A DNA stretch of 21,308 nt from Anaerolineales bacterium (GCA_012032575.1 JAAUSP010000060.1:1-21308), one strand, 5' to 3'. Positions 1 through 7,935 are shown, counted from the first letter of the stretch. A program made the numbers and translations. Notes: a model not told the origin generated them from the sequence alone.

Positions 1-1741
1 TGCCCATCACTTACCAGGAACTTTACGTGCGGGTCAACGAGATGACCGCCCTGTTGCAGGATTTTGCGGCCTCAAAGCCGGCGACCGAGTTACCATTCAC
101 ATGCCCATGACCCCCGAACTGCCGGTCACCATGCTGGCCTGCGCCCGCCTGGGCGTAATTCACTCGGTGGTTTTTGCCGGGTTCAGCGGCCGGGCCTGCG
201 GCGAGCGCATTGCCGACTCGACCAGCCGGTTGTTGATTACGATGGATGCCTATTATCGCAGTGGCAGCCTGCTGGAGCATAAAGATAAAGCCGATGAAGC
301 TGTGCGCGTAGCCGATGAAGAAGGTCACACGGTTGAAAAGGTGTTGGTCTGGCAGCGCTACCCCGGCAAATATTCCAGCAAAACCCCGCTGGTCGAAGGG
401 CGCGATTTTGTTGTCAACGACGTGCTCAAGCAATATCGCGGCAAACGGATTGACCCTGTGCCCATGCCTGCCGAAGCCCCCCTCTTTTTAATGTACACCA
501 GCGGCACCACCGGGCGGCCCAAAGGCTGCCAGCACGGTACCGGCGGCTACCTGGCCTATGTGACCGCCACCTCTAAATTTGTGCAAGACATCCATCCCGA
601 AGATGTCTACTGGTGCATGGCCGACATCGGCTGGATCACCGGCCACTCCTACATTGTCTACGGCCCGCTCTCGCTGGGAGCCACCAGCGTGCTATTTGAA
701 GGCGTGCCCACCTATCCCGACGCCGGGCGCGCCTGGCGCATCGCCGAGCGGCTGGATGTCAACATTTTCCATACCGCCCCCACCACCATCCGCATGCTGC
801 GCAAAGCCGGCCCCGACGAGCCGCAGAAGTACAACTACCACTTCAAGCACATGACCACCGTCGGCGAACCGATTGAGCCGGAAGTGTGGCGCTGGTATTA
901 TCACGTGGTCGGCAAAGATGAGGCGGCCATTGTGGATACCTGGTGGCAAACCGAAACGGGCGGCTTCCTCTGCACCACCGTGCCGGCCCTCCAGCCGATG
1001 AAACCCGGCAGCGCCGGCCCGGCCATGCCCGGCATCCATCCGGTCATTTATGACGACGAAGGCAACGAAGTTCCCGCCGGCTCGAACAAAGCTGGGAACA
1101 TCTGCATCCGCAATCCCTGGCCGGGCGGCTTCCAGACCATCTGGGGCGATCGCAGCCGCTACGTTTCAACCTATTATGCCCGCTATTGTAAAGACCCCCT
1201 TAGCAAAGATTGGCGCGATTGGCCCTATCTGCCCGGTGACGCGGCTATGCAAGCCAATGATGGCTACTTCCGCATTTTGGGCCGCATTGACGATGTGATC
1301 AACGTGGCCGGCCATCGCCTGGGAACCAAAGAGCTGGAGTCGGCCTGCCTGTCCGTGCCCGAAGTGGCCGAGGCCGCTGTAGTGCCCCGCGTGGATGAAG
1401 TCAAGGGCCGCGTGCCGGATATTTATATTTCGCTCAAGCCGGGCTACACCGCCAGCAAGGAAATCGAAAAGAAGGTCGAAAATGCGATTGCCGAGACCAT
1501 CGGCAAAATCGCCAAGCCCAAGCACGTCTTTATCGTGCCTGACATGCCCAAGACCCGCTCCGGCAAAATTATGCGCCGGGTGTTGGCCGCCGTTTCCAAC
1601 AATATGAATGTGGGTGATGTGACCACCCTGGCCAACCCCGAAGTGGTCGAGCAGGTGCGCCAGATGGTCCAGGGCGACGCGCCGCCCGTTGCTCTTCCCC
1701 AAGAGGGGCTGGAGGATTTGAAGCGGTTCGGGCAGGAGTAA
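1..1741 (+). CDS. acsA: Acetyl-CoA synthetase (AMP-forming), 5'-truncated and frameshifted
   Basis: Activates acetate with ATP and CoA through acetyl-AMP, in the cytoplasm. The adenylate-forming P-loop YTSGTTGRPKG, the acetate-pocket region DTWWQTETG, the hinge LPGDAAMQANDGYFRILGR and the C-terminal PKTRSGKIMRR, which holds the lysine acetylated and catalytic in Acs, are all visible. The first roughly 100 residues lie upstream of the window. Codons 3-68 read PITYQELYVRVNEM in frame 3, while the family sequence continues as GLKAGDRVTIHMPM in frame 2. One G missing at about 68-70 (GCGGCC for GCGGGCC) explains this and looks like an indel error rather than decay, because everything downstream is intact. 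The gene ends before a strong bidirectional terminator and converges on the toxin-antitoxin pair. It is not obviously part of the CoM cluster, which starts 5.3 kb away. Confidence 0.95.
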   Translation, partial: AHHLPGTLRAGQRDDRPVAGFCGLKAGDRVTIHMPMTPELPVTMLACARLGVIHSVVFAGFSGRACGERIADSTSRLLITMDAYYRSGSLLEHKDKADEAVRVADEEGHTVEKVLVWQRYPGKYSSKTPLVEGRDFVVNDVLKQYRGKRIDPVPMPAEAPLFLMYTSGTTGRPKGCQHGTGGYLAYVTATSKFVQDIHPEDVYWCMADIGWITGHSYIVYGPLSLGATSVLFEGVPTYPDAGRAWRIAERLDVNIFHTAPTTIRMLRKAGPDEPQKYNYHFKHMTTVGEPIEPEVWRWYYHVVGKDEAAIVDTWWQTETGGFLCTTVPALQPMKPGSAGPAMPGIHPVIYDDEGNEVPAGSNKAGNICIRNPWPGGFQTIWGDRSRYVSTYYARYCKDPLSKDWRDWPYLPGDAAMQANDGYFRILGRIDDVINVAGHRLGTKELESACLSVPEVAEAAVVPRVDEVKGRVPDIYISLKPGYTASKEIEKKVENAIAETIGKIAKPKHVFIVPDMPKTRSGKIMRRVLAAVSNNMNVGDVTTLANPEVVEQVRQMVQGDAPPVALPQEGLEDLKRFGQE

Positions 1742-1850
1742 AAAAGTCGGAAGATTGGAAGGTTGGAAGGATGAACAGGCCCTTTTATCTTGTTGACAAA
1801 CTAAGTTTGGCAATGCGATAAAAATGGTTTGGAATATCCGCTGTAGTTAT

Positions 1851-1896
1851 GAAAAAAAGCCCAGCAGGGAAAATGCTCTGCTGGGCTTTTATTTTT
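1851..1896. terminator. Bidirectional rho-independent terminator
   Basis: A perfect 10-bp stem AGCCCAGCAG / CTGCTGGGCT (1858-1867 and 1878-1887) has a 10-nt loop, an A-run on the left and TTTTATTTTT on the right. It can therefore end transcription from both sides. It sits between the convergent acetyl-CoA synthetase and YoeB-type genes. Confidence 0.9.
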
Positions 1897-1909
1897 ACGC
1901 TGCGCATAT

Positions 1910-2170
1910 CTATTTCTGGTAATGAAACCGGCAGGAAATGATGACTAATTCTGTGTCCGTGACCCCGTAGACTAACCGATGTTCTTCATTTATCCGCCTT
2001 GACCAATACCCTGACAAATTCGCCTTTAATCGTTCTGGTTTACCTATGCCCTCAGAAGGTGTCCGCTGGGCCTCTTTAATGAGGGTATTAATGCGTTTTA
2101 AGAGCCGACGGTCGTTCTCTTGAAACCACAAATAATCAATCCAGGCTGCCTCGGTAAAAACTAACTTCAT
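1910..2170 (-). CDS. yoeB: YoeB/Txe-type ribosome-dependent mRNA interferase toxin
   Basis: This 86-residue protein has the YoeB layout: N-terminal FTEAAWIDYLWFQENDRRLLKRINTLI, central GIGKPERLKANLSGYWSRRINEEHRLVY, and C-terminal SCRFHYQK. In the family the Glu/Arg/His residues of these blocks and the final HY are used for cleavage of mRNA in the ribosomal A site. The length is typical (about 84-90 aa). The start codon overlaps the antitoxin stop by 4 nt (ATGA), so the two are translationally coupled with the antitoxin first. Known biology: toxin and antitoxin form a complex that represses their own promoter. All key residues appear present, so it is probably active. Confidence 0.93.
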   Translation of the reverse strand: MKLVFTEAAWIDYLWFQENDRRLLKRINTLIKEAQRTPSEGIGKPERLKANLSGYWSRRINEEHRLVYGVTDTELVIISCRFHYQK

Positions 2171-2421
2171 CCCTCAACTAACTCTCGCTCGACCGTTTTG
2201 CCTGTTTGTGCTTCTATAATTGATTGTCGCAGATGTTCGGCATTGAAAGGGTTGGACAACAAGTAAAGTGTTTCTTTCCAGGCATTAAATTCCTCAAGCG
2301 ATAAGAGCACAATTTGCTGTCCTGTATCGGTACTGACAATGGTAGGTTCCACATCAGCAATGACCTGCTCAATAATCTGTTCCAAATTGGCTTTAGCTTC
2401 AGTTATCGTTACTGCGTTCAT
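2167..2421 (-). CDS. yefM: YefM/Phd-type antitoxin
   Basis: An 84-residue Phd/YefM antitoxin. It starts MNAVTITEAKANLEQIIEQV, the DNA-binding N-terminal fold of the family. The middle block IVLLSLEEFNAWKETLYLLSNP is the standard YefM helix, and the acidic tail ending ERELVEG is the part expected to wrap the toxin. It is the first gene of the pair, upstream of YoeB with a 4-nt overlap. On the minus strand a purine-rich stretch (GAAGGTGATGAG) lies just before the ATG. AT-rich DNA at 2440-2470 upstream would hold the promoter and autoregulatory operator, but I could not define boxes with confidence. Confidence 0.92.
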   Translation of the reverse strand: MNAVTITEAKANLEQIIEQVIADVEPTIVSTDTGQQIVLLSLEEFNAWKETLYLLSNPFNAEHLRQSIIEAQTGKTVERELVEG

Positions 2422-2499
2422 CTCATCACCTTCACACTTTAAAATTACACCGAAAGCTAATTATATCAAAAATGAGGATTTAGTCAGCCCAATAACCAA

Positions 2500-3666
2500 T
2501 TACTTCTTCCCCTTCTTCTTCGCCTCTCCCCCGTCCTCTTTCTTCAGTCGCTGGCGCAAAATCTCCGGCACGTTGCCCCCCAGCGAGAGAATCTCCAACG
2601 CCTCTTCGCTGTCAATCGGCTCAACCTCCTCGACCGGGAGACTGAAATCGGCGTCGCTGCTGAGGGCGGCGGCTGCCGGAGCCGGAGTGACCAGGGGGAC
2701 CAGGGGGGCGGGCGCAGCGGCGGCGGGTTGCCCTATGGGGGGCAGTGGTGCTTCTTCCACAAAAACGGTATCAATGATGGCCTGCTGCACCATTTCGACC
2801 ACCTCGCCGGCATCGGTGAGCAGGTAAGCGCCACCGTCAATCAGGGTGCGGTTGCCGGCGGTGTCGTTCAAGCTGACAAAAACAGGCTGGCCGCGTTCCA
2901 GGGCTGCCGTGCCGCGTACCTGGGCGTCGTCGTCGGGCTGGGGGATGAGCAGGGCCAGGGCCAGGTGGTCAATCAACAGGTTGCGGGCCTCGGCCAGCTT
3001 TTCCTGAAAGGGCGTGTCCGGGGCAAAAGGGCTGATCAGCGTGACCCGCCCCTGAGCAATAGCCGGCTCCAGTTTGGCCGTAGATTTGGCAAAGGCGCTC
3101 AGGCCCATCGGCAGCACTGTTACGGCGTGTCCGTCGGGGATGGTTAGCATGGTCTCAAATGTAGCCCGGTCGAGGCCGCGTCCATACCCGCTGACCAGGT
3201 TGATCTCTTCAGCCGCCAGGGTTTGCATCACCTCCTGGATTAATTCGGTGGTCGCTTCGTCGGGGGCTTGACCGCCCAGCACAGCGACTCCTGGCTCGTT
3301 GAGCAAATTCAAATTACCCCGCGCCCACAGAATCAACGGCTGCTTGGCTCCCGGCAGGGTGGCAATCAGCCGTTTGGGGTAGCGCGGGTCAGTCCGAATG
3401 AGCGGTTCGATTTTTTGGCTCTGCCACTGGGCCACCAGCGCGGCCTGCTTGTCCAGCCGCTCTGCGGCGGCGACGGCCCGGTTGGCGTCCTCATCGCTCA
3501 GGCCAAAGCGGGTGGACCATTCCCACGGCGACAACTGAAACAGGTCGGCCAGGCTGCGGTTTTCGCCAAAACACCACTGCTGGATAATTGGCTTGACCAG
3601 GTTTAATTTCAGGCGGCTCTCGTTGAGCAGTGCCAGCCAATAGATAAGTTCGGGATAGTTTGCCAT
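2500..3666 (-). CDS. DprA/Smf-like DNA-processing protein, divergent
   Basis: A 388-residue protein with the DprA Rossmann-like core. DPRYPKRLIATLPGAKQPLILWARGN (about 93-118) is the family's entry motif, VAVLGGQAP (127-135) replaces the usual VGTR/VGSR segment, and LVSGYGRGLDRATFETML (157-174) stands where DprA has SGLARGID-AHxGAL. DprA loads RecA on single-stranded DNA during natural transformation. This copy is divergent in both loops (GGQ for GTR, GYGRGLD for GLARGID). It also carries an Ala/Pro-rich segment of about 40 residues near 305-345, an acidic stretch, and a basic KKKGKK tail in place of the usual winged-helix end. Fold assignment is firm; activity is less sure. It stands alone on the minus strand. 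Confidence 0.8.
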   Translation of the reverse strand: MANYPELIYWLALLNESRLKLNLVKPIIQQWCFGENRSLADLFQLSPWEWSTRFGLSDEDANRAVAAAERLDKQAALVAQWQSQKIEPLIRTDPRYPKRLIATLPGAKQPLILWARGNLNLLNEPGVAVLGGQAPDEATTELIQEVMQTLAAEEINLVSGYGRGLDRATFETMLTIPDGHAVTVLPMGLSAFAKSTAKLEPAIAQGRVTLISPFAPDTPFQEKLAEARNLLIDHLALALLIPQPDDDAQVRGTAALERGQPVFVSLNDTAGNRTLIDGGAYLLTDAGEVVEMVQQAIIDTVFVEEAPLPPIGQPAAAAPAPLVPLVTPAPAAAALSSDADFSLPVEEVEPIDSEEALEILSLGGNVPEILRQRLKKEDGGEAKKKGKK

Positions 3667-3994
3667 AGGTTTATCGCATCACTCTTGATTTGGGGTCAAA
3701 GAGAAAAATGGATAGATGATGCGTGATACGTGATGCGTGATTAGGAGATTACGCATCGCGCATCAAGTATCAGACCCAACCTCCACAAATCCGAAGACCC
3801 AGAAAAATGAGATAAATATATTATACGATGTTTGGCCCATAGCACAAACATTCTAAATTAAGTGTGGAAAACTCACAGGCAACTTGAAGAATAAGAGGAA
3901 TATTTACCAAAGCGCCCCCAAATCAGGATAGGAGGGCATAAAGGACAAAAAGTAGAGCAGATAAAATTCTGCTACCTGCTACCCTGCTACCTTG
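3667..3994. other. Intergenic region with short-word repeats, no gene seen
   Basis: This 328-base gap between two minus-strand genes shows no convincing ORF. At about 3714-3772 it holds a run of near-octamer words (TGATGCGTGATACGTGATGCG) followed by their approximate reverse complement (ACGCATCGCGCATCAAGTATCA), giving an imperfect hairpin. The stretch 3780-3945 is AT-rich and probably carries promoter elements for the DprA-like gene. The end holds a minus-strand terminator. Confidence 0.6.
3943..3975 (-). terminator. Rho-independent terminator of the membrane-protein gene
   Basis: Read on the minus strand, the stem AGCAGA / TCTGCT (3968-3973 and 3956-3961) with a 6-nt AT loop is followed shortly by a T-run (TTTTTG). 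It lies 22 bases after the stop of the minus-strand membrane-protein gene. The adjacent plus-strand repeats CTGCTACCTGCTACCCTGCTACC can form alternative stems. Confidence 0.6.
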
Positions 3995-4729
3995 TTACTG
4001 CACAATCAGCCGAATGACGCAAGGCTCCGGGTAGTTGCCAATGTTGTCCACCACCACCAGCCTGAACTCGTACTCACCGGGTGCGGCTGTGCCGGTATTC
4101 CACGAGCCGAGGACGCCGCCCAAAACCGCGTTGTCGTAGCTTTGAATAAATGACCAATCGTTACCGGGGGAACGGAACTCGAATTTGTAGTAATCAAAGT
4201 TGTCTACGGTGGCCGCGCCGCTGATTTGAATCACCCCGCTGACGCGCGAGCCGTCGCCGGGCTGGCTGATGCGGGCGTTGGCATTGGGGCAGTTGGCCGG
4301 CTGCCCGCCCGAAGGAGGCGCATTATTGGGCGTGGGCGTGGCGACAACTTCCACTTCAAACGTGGGCGGCGGTGAAGTGGGTGAAGGCGTCAGCGAAGGC
4401 GTCGGTGTTGGCAGGAGCGGGGGTGGGGTGGGGGTGTCGGGCAGAACCAAAAGGGGCGTCGGGGTGGGCGTTTCTTGCGCCGGCGGGACAATGGTCGGGG
4501 TGATGGCGCTCAGGTAATAAAGGCCCAGGGCTAAGCTTAAGACAATCATGAGGCCAATAAAGGCCCGAGTCATGCGGGTATTGGCATTTTCGCGTTCCAG
4601 GGTAAAAATAGAACGCACCCGGTCGCGCCGGGCCAACCAGATAATTCTAATAAAAAATAGGGCGATGAGACCCAAACCGAGGTACAGCCAGGTGTCGAAT
4701 AAGGCGATTGGCCTGAGAAATTCTAGCAT
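3995..4729 (-). CDS. Hypothetical membrane protein with Pro/Thr stalk and Ig-like exterior domain
   Basis: No specific family recognised. The 244-residue protein has a first hydrophobic helix at about 14-33 (WLYLGLGLIALFFIRIIWLA), a charged cytoplasmic loop rich in Arg/Glu (34-55), and a second helix at about 56-76. A long stalk of Pro/Thr/Ser repeats such as TPTPTPLL and TPTPSLTPSPTS follows (about 83-135). The C-terminal 100 residues look like a beta-sandwich (ISQPGDGSRVSGVIQISG ... GEYEFRLVVVDNIGN), typical of extracellular Ig/fibronectin-like domains, with two cysteines that may pair. The expected topology is N-out/C-out with the beta domain outside. Similar stalked proteins are common in Anaerolineae. 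A hairpin CCCCTT/AAGGGG lies just upstream (4737-4756). Confidence 0.75.
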   Translation of the reverse strand: MLEFLRPIALFDTWLYLGLGLIALFFIRIIWLARRDRVRSIFTLERENANTRMTRAFIGLMIVLSLALGLYYLSAITPTIVPPAQETPTPTPLLVLPDTPTPPPLLPTPTPSLTPSPTSPPPTFEVEVVATPTPNNAPPSGGQPANCPNANARISQPGDGSRVSGVIQISGAATVDNFDYYKFEFRSPGNDWSFIQSYDNAVLGGVLGSWNTGTAAPGEYEFRLVVVDNIGNYPEPCVIRLIVQ

Positions 4730-4863
4730 GCAGTGTCCCCTTAAAACGCAAAGGGGTATATTTTAGAATGTATGCTCGTTTAGAGCAAAAAACTTTGATA
4801 ATTCAGCCCAAGTATACAAATAGGTAGAGATAGGAGCAAATTATGTCATGCACTGACGAGATT

Positions 4864-5721
4864 TTAGGAAGTCATAGCCGTCAGCACTCCCTTGAGCAGG
4901 GCGATGAGATGGGGCACGATTAGTTTGCCCGTTTCCAAAACTTCCTCGTGGGTGGTTTCGGCGGTGGAACTGGTATCCAGGATTGAGATATTGGTGATAC
5001 TGCTGATCCCCAATACCCGCATGCCGCAGTGATTAGCCACCACCACTTCGTGCGCGGTTGACATACCCACCGCGTCGGCCCCCAGGAGGTGGAGAAAACG
5101 ATTCTCCGCCGGGGTTTCAAAGGTTGGGCCGGACAGACAGGCGTAGACGCCTTCCTGCAAGGTCAGCTTCAAATCTTTGGCCGACTGCCGGGCCAGAGCT
5201 GACAAAGCCGGATCATAGGCATGAGTCATACTGGGGAAGCGGGGGCCAAACTCTTCCTGGTTGGGGCCGCGCAGCGGTGAGTTGCCCGCCATGCCGACCA
5301 GGTTAATTTGATCGGTAATTAACATCAGCTCCCCGGCTTTGAAGTTTCGGTTTAGCCCTCCGGCGGCGTTAGTGACAATCAAAGTCTGGATGCCCAGCAG
5401 ATGCATGACCCTCACCGGCAGGGTGATGTGCTGGGCCGAGTAGCCCTCGTAAAAATGGGTCCGGCCCTGCATAACCAGCACCGCTTTCCCGGCCAACTGC
5501 CCAATGACCAGTTTACCGGCATGTCCGACCACCCCGGAAACCGGAAAATGGGGAATGTCGGCGTAAGGGATATGATCGGCTTGCTCGATTTCATCGGCCA
5601 GCGGGCTGAGACCCGATCCTAAAATCAAGCCAATAGCCGGCTGGTGCTGGGTTTTACCCCGGATAGTATCAGCGGCCTGCTGATAGGCTTCATGGCTGAA
5701 AAAATCTTTGGTTTCGCTCAT
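4864..5721 (-). CDS. punA: Purine-nucleoside phosphorylase (trimeric PNP family)
   Basis: Phosphorolysis of purine nucleosides to base and (deoxy)ribose-1-phosphate, in purine salvage. The 285-residue protein matches the low-molecular-mass trimeric PNP family along its length: phosphate loop GSGLS (35-39), RTHFYEGY (87-94), NAAGGLN (118-124), GPTFETPAE with the base-binding Glu at 202, GMSTAHE (219-225) and ITN with the purine-contacting Asn at 244. The Glu and Asn correspond to E201 and N243 of the human enzyme, which suggests a guanosine/inosine preference (inference). It lies 101 bases downstream of the recombinase gene on the same strand, but a terminator separates them, so it is probably transcribed on its own. 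Confidence 0.95.
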   Translation of the reverse strand: MSETKDFFSHEAYQQAADTIRGKTQHQPAIGLILGSGLSPLADEIEQADHIPYADIPHFPVSGVVGHAGKLVIGQLAGKAVLVMQGRTHFYEGYSAQHITLPVRVMHLLGIQTLIVTNAAGGLNRNFKAGELMLITDQINLVGMAGNSPLRGPNQEEFGPRFPSMTHAYDPALSALARQSAKDLKLTLQEGVYACLSGPTFETPAENRFLHLLGADAVGMSTAHEVVVANHCGMRVLGISSITNISILDTSSTAETTHEEVLETGKLIVPHLIALLKGVLTAMTS

Positions 5722-5740
5722 AAGTTTGATCCTTTATCCC

Positions 5741-5776
5741 AAATAAAAATGCAGAGCCAGCCTATCTGCTCTGCAT
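5741..5776 (-). terminator. Rho-independent terminator after the recombinase gene
   Basis: Read on the minus strand, a perfect 9-bp stem ATGCAGAGC / GCTCTGCAT (5768-5776 and 5749-5757) with a 10-nt loop runs directly into TTTTATTT. It lies about 50 bases past the recombinase stop and about 25 bases before the purine nucleoside phosphorylase start. Confidence 0.88.
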
Positions 5777-5822
5777 CCAGTTATCATGTTTACATTCGCC
5801 AGTGTGGTCGAGCAGTTTGTTA

Positions 5823-6713
5823 TCAGCGAGCTTCTTTTTCACTTTCCTGGGTCAGGTGAGCATACACCTGGGTGGTTGAAATATTGGCGTGGCCCAACAA
5901 TTTTTGAATGTCTTGCAGCGAGCGGCCCTGGCTGAGTTTATGAGCCGCAAAAGAGTGGCGGAGCGTGTGCGGGGTTACTTCGGCAGAAATACCAACGGTT
6001 TCGACATAATGTTTAATAATCAGCCACAACCCCTGGCGGGTCAAACGCTGTCCGCGATTATTGAGAAAAAGCGCGCCTTCGTTAGGGTCGTGAACCAACT
6101 GCTCCCGGCCGTGCCGCAGGTACGTTTTGAGGATATTGAGGGCCTCACCGGCAATAGGAATCTCGCGGGCTTTGGAATTGCTTTTTTTGCCTTTGACCCG
6201 CACCTTGCCGATGCTGCCATCAATGTCAATATCAGCCACGTTGAGCGAGACCAACTCCGTTACCCGCATCCCCGAAGCATAGAGCATTTCCAGCAGGGCC
6301 AGGTCTCGCTCGGCTTTGGGGCCGTTTTGCCCGACGGGGGCCTGCAAAAGCTGGTCAATTTCATTTAGAGAGATGGCTTTGGGCAGGCGCTTCTTCACCT
6401 TGGGTGAATCGAGAGTTAGCGTTGGGTCCTCTTTTAAATCGCCTTCGGCCACCAGAAAATGGAAGAAAGATTTGAGTGCGGCTACCTTACGCGCCACCGT
6501 CGAAGAAGTATAAGTGCCCCCTTTGATCCGCTCGATATAATCAATAATTACACTCTTCTTAACCTGGGGCCACGTTTCTACTTTCTCATCTGTTTTCTTT
6601 TGAATATGCAGGAAAAATTGCCCCAAATCGTTTTGATAAGCGGCAATGGTGTTTTCGGCATATCCCTTTTCTGCGGTAAGAAAGTTAAGGAACGCTTGAA
6701 TTCTATCTCTCAT
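5823..6713 (-). CDS. Xer-type site-specific tyrosine recombinase
   Basis: A 296-residue tyrosine recombinase with the usual XerC/XerD size and two-domain order: SAM-like DNA-binding domain (about 1-100) and catalytic domain (about 108-296). Catalytic residues are visible: R150 in YASGMRVTELVSL, Lys in the VKGKKSNSK beta-hairpin (about 174), H249 and R252 in HTLRH, H275 in LLGHANISTTQVY, and nucleophile Y284. XerC/XerD resolve chromosome dimers at dif with FtsK. XerC and XerD cannot be told apart from sequence alone here, and no integrase-type insertion or phage neighbour suggests a mobile-element enzyme. The start is supported by GAGGAG 6 bases before the ATG on the minus strand. Confidence 0.9.
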   Translation of the reverse strand: MRDRIQAFLNFLTAEKGYAENTIAAYQNDLGQFFLHIQKKTDEKVETWPQVKKSVIIDYIERIKGGTYTSSTVARKVAALKSFFHFLVAEGDLKEDPTLTLDSPKVKKRLPKAISLNEIDQLLQAPVGQNGPKAERDLALLEMLYASGMRVTELVSLNVADIDIDGSIGKVRVKGKKSNSKAREIPIAGEALNILKTYLRHGREQLVHDPNEGALFLNNRGQRLTRQGLWLIIKHYVETVGISAEVTPHTLRHSFAAHKLSQGRSLQDIQKLLGHANISTTQVYAHLTQESEKEAR

Positions 6714-6830
6714 CGTCTACTCCTCACGCAGACTTTATAATAAAGTGGCGTTATTTAAGAGGTTCCTGTTTGAGTAACTTACTCAAGTTGTTAAACTAAA
6801 AATTACTGGGTGTCAGTAAAGCTTACAATT

Positions 6831-6883
6831 CGCTGTCCAAAATCGGCCATAATCCCAGTACAGTAATCTGCTACTGGACAGCG
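6831..6883. repeat. 9-bp perfect inverted repeat, function unknown
   Basis: CGCTGTCCA (6831-6839) and TGGACAGCG (6875-6883) are exact reverse complements separated by 35 bases. The interval contains a competing stem CCAGTA / TACTGG (6855-6860 and 6872-6877). It has no T-run, lies in the divergent promoter region, and could be a two-site operator or a leader structure. Confidence 0.5.
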
Positions 6884-6983
6884 GCTAGGATAAAAGGGGG
6901 AATCAAGCTTAAGCCCATTGTACCAGAACTTTTCATAACTTGCAAGAGACATAATCCATAAACAGTTTTTGGGCAGTCGAAAT

Positions 6984-7011
6984 TTGACGAGCTATGTTAG
7001 CTAAGTATAAT
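6984..7011 (+). promoter_or_regulatory. Sigma70-type promoter with palindrome in the spacer
   Basis: TTGACG (6984-6989) and TATAAT (7006-7011) are 16 bases apart and lie about 45 bases before the regulator start. The spacer contains the 13-base palindrome AGCTA-TGT-TAGCT (6990-7002), well placed to block polymerase if bound. This suggests autoregulation by the HTH-MEDS protein, by analogy with DcmR-type repressors. Confidence 0.65.
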
Positions 7012-7055
7012 AAAGCGCAATAAAGAATAACATTGAATAAAATAATTACTGTAGT

Positions 7056-7820
7056 ATGACTGATAATAAAGAGTTTCTGACCATTGCCGAAGCGGCTGAA
7101 TTTTTACAGGTCAGCGAAACCTCGCTGGCGACGCTGGACCAACAGTGGTAAACTGCGCTGCTTTCGGGTGGGGGGCCGGCATGAGCGCCGCTTTTTGCGG
7201 GAAGACCTGGTGGCTTTTATGCAAACCATTGGCGTAGAGCCAGCGCCTACCGCCCCTGCGCCTCTCGCTGCGCCCGACTACCGGGAACGGCATATCTGTT
7301 TGTTTTCCGTGATCCGGATGAGCAGTGGCAAATTATGAAACCTCATCTCCTCTCCCATCTTACGGCTGGCGAGCCGGTTGTTTATATTCAGGCCGGCACG
7401 CCCCCTGAGCAACTGACAGCCTGGCTGCAAGCCGAAGGGTTGGATGTGGCAGATTTAACCGACCGGGGATTATTGCGGATCATGTCGCCTGATCAGGCTT
7501 ATTTATTAACCGGCCGCTTCGATGTCAAACGAATGTTGGCCTTTATGGAGTCGGCCATTTTAGCCAGCATGGCGGCTGGACATGCGCGGATTTTCATTAC
7601 CGGGGAGATGAGTTGGTCGTTGGGTGATGCGCCAGGGGCAGAGCAAATGATGGCGTATGAAGCCCTCCTTAACCCACTCATTGAAAAATATCCCAATGTT
7701 ACCATTGTTTGCCAGTATGATTTGAAGCGTTTCAACGCCGCCAGTGTGGTAGATGCCTTGCTAACACACCCTACGGCGCATCTGCCAAGCGGAGTGGTTA
7801 CCGGTTTTTATGGTTCATAA
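7056..7820 (+). CDS. HTH-MEDS (DcmR-like) transcriptional regulator, two compensating frameshifts
   Basis: The gene reads as one 254-residue protein once two indels are repaired: an extra G at 7127-7128 and a missing T in the T-run 7303-7306. Residues 1-56 form an excisionase/MerR-like winged helix-turn-helix (TIAEAAEFLQVSETSL-RRWTNSGKL ... FLREDLVAFM). After a Pro/Ala linker, residues 79-254 are a MEDS domain, starting HICLFFRDPDEQW and containing TGRFDVKRMLAFM, FITGEMSWSL, CQYDLKRF and LLTHP. MEDS (methanogen/methylotroph, DcmR sensory) was named from DcmR, the repressor of dichloromethane dehalogenase, and is thought to sense small hydrocarbon derivatives. As first gene of the CoM cluster it is the likely local regulator. 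The ATG at 7056 fits the HTH start, but no strong ribosome site is visible. Confidence 0.85.
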
Positions 7821-7870
7821 GTAAGTTTTCCACACGAAAGGGGGGGGCCAAATAAGATTAATTGAATGAC

Positions 7871-7900
7871 TTGACCGAACGTTTTGTCATGGTAGACAAA
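7871..7900 (+). promoter_or_regulatory. Candidate promoter/operator upstream of the CoM transferase
   Basis: A TTGACC hexamer (7871-7876) is followed by the perfect inverted repeat TTTGTC-ATGGTA-GACAAA (7883-7900), which overlaps where a -10 box would lie. The -10 itself is weak. The site sits 36 bases before the transferase ATG, whose ribosome site AGGGAGG is strong. It could be a second operator for the HTH-MEDS regulator. Confidence 0.45.
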
Positions 7901-7935
7901 TAATTTTTTTATTTAGCCAAGGGAGGCAAACTTCG

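Larger units (their letters stand above)
6714..7055. other. Divergent intergenic region between recombinase and CoM cluster
   Basis: A 342-base AT-rich divergent gap, no ORF. It contains a short palindrome ACTTTA-TAA-TAAAGT (6732-6746) that overlaps a TATTAT-like -10 for the recombinase, a small hairpin TTACTG/CAGTAA (6803-6819), a 9-bp inverted repeat (6831-6839 and 6875-6883), and the plus-strand promoter listed separately. This marks the boundary between the housekeeping genes and the CoM cluster. Confidence 0.6.

Noticed and set aside
1..1741. Acetyl-CoA synthetase as the pathway's acid-activating enzyme
   Set aside because: It is separated by a terminator and 5 kb of minus-strand housekeeping genes from the CoM cluster, and its acetate-pocket motif is the ordinary one.
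6714..7055. A dif or att site for the adjacent recombinase
   Set aside because: No 28-base site with 11-base arms and a 6-base centre could be found, and there are no direct repeats bounding an element.
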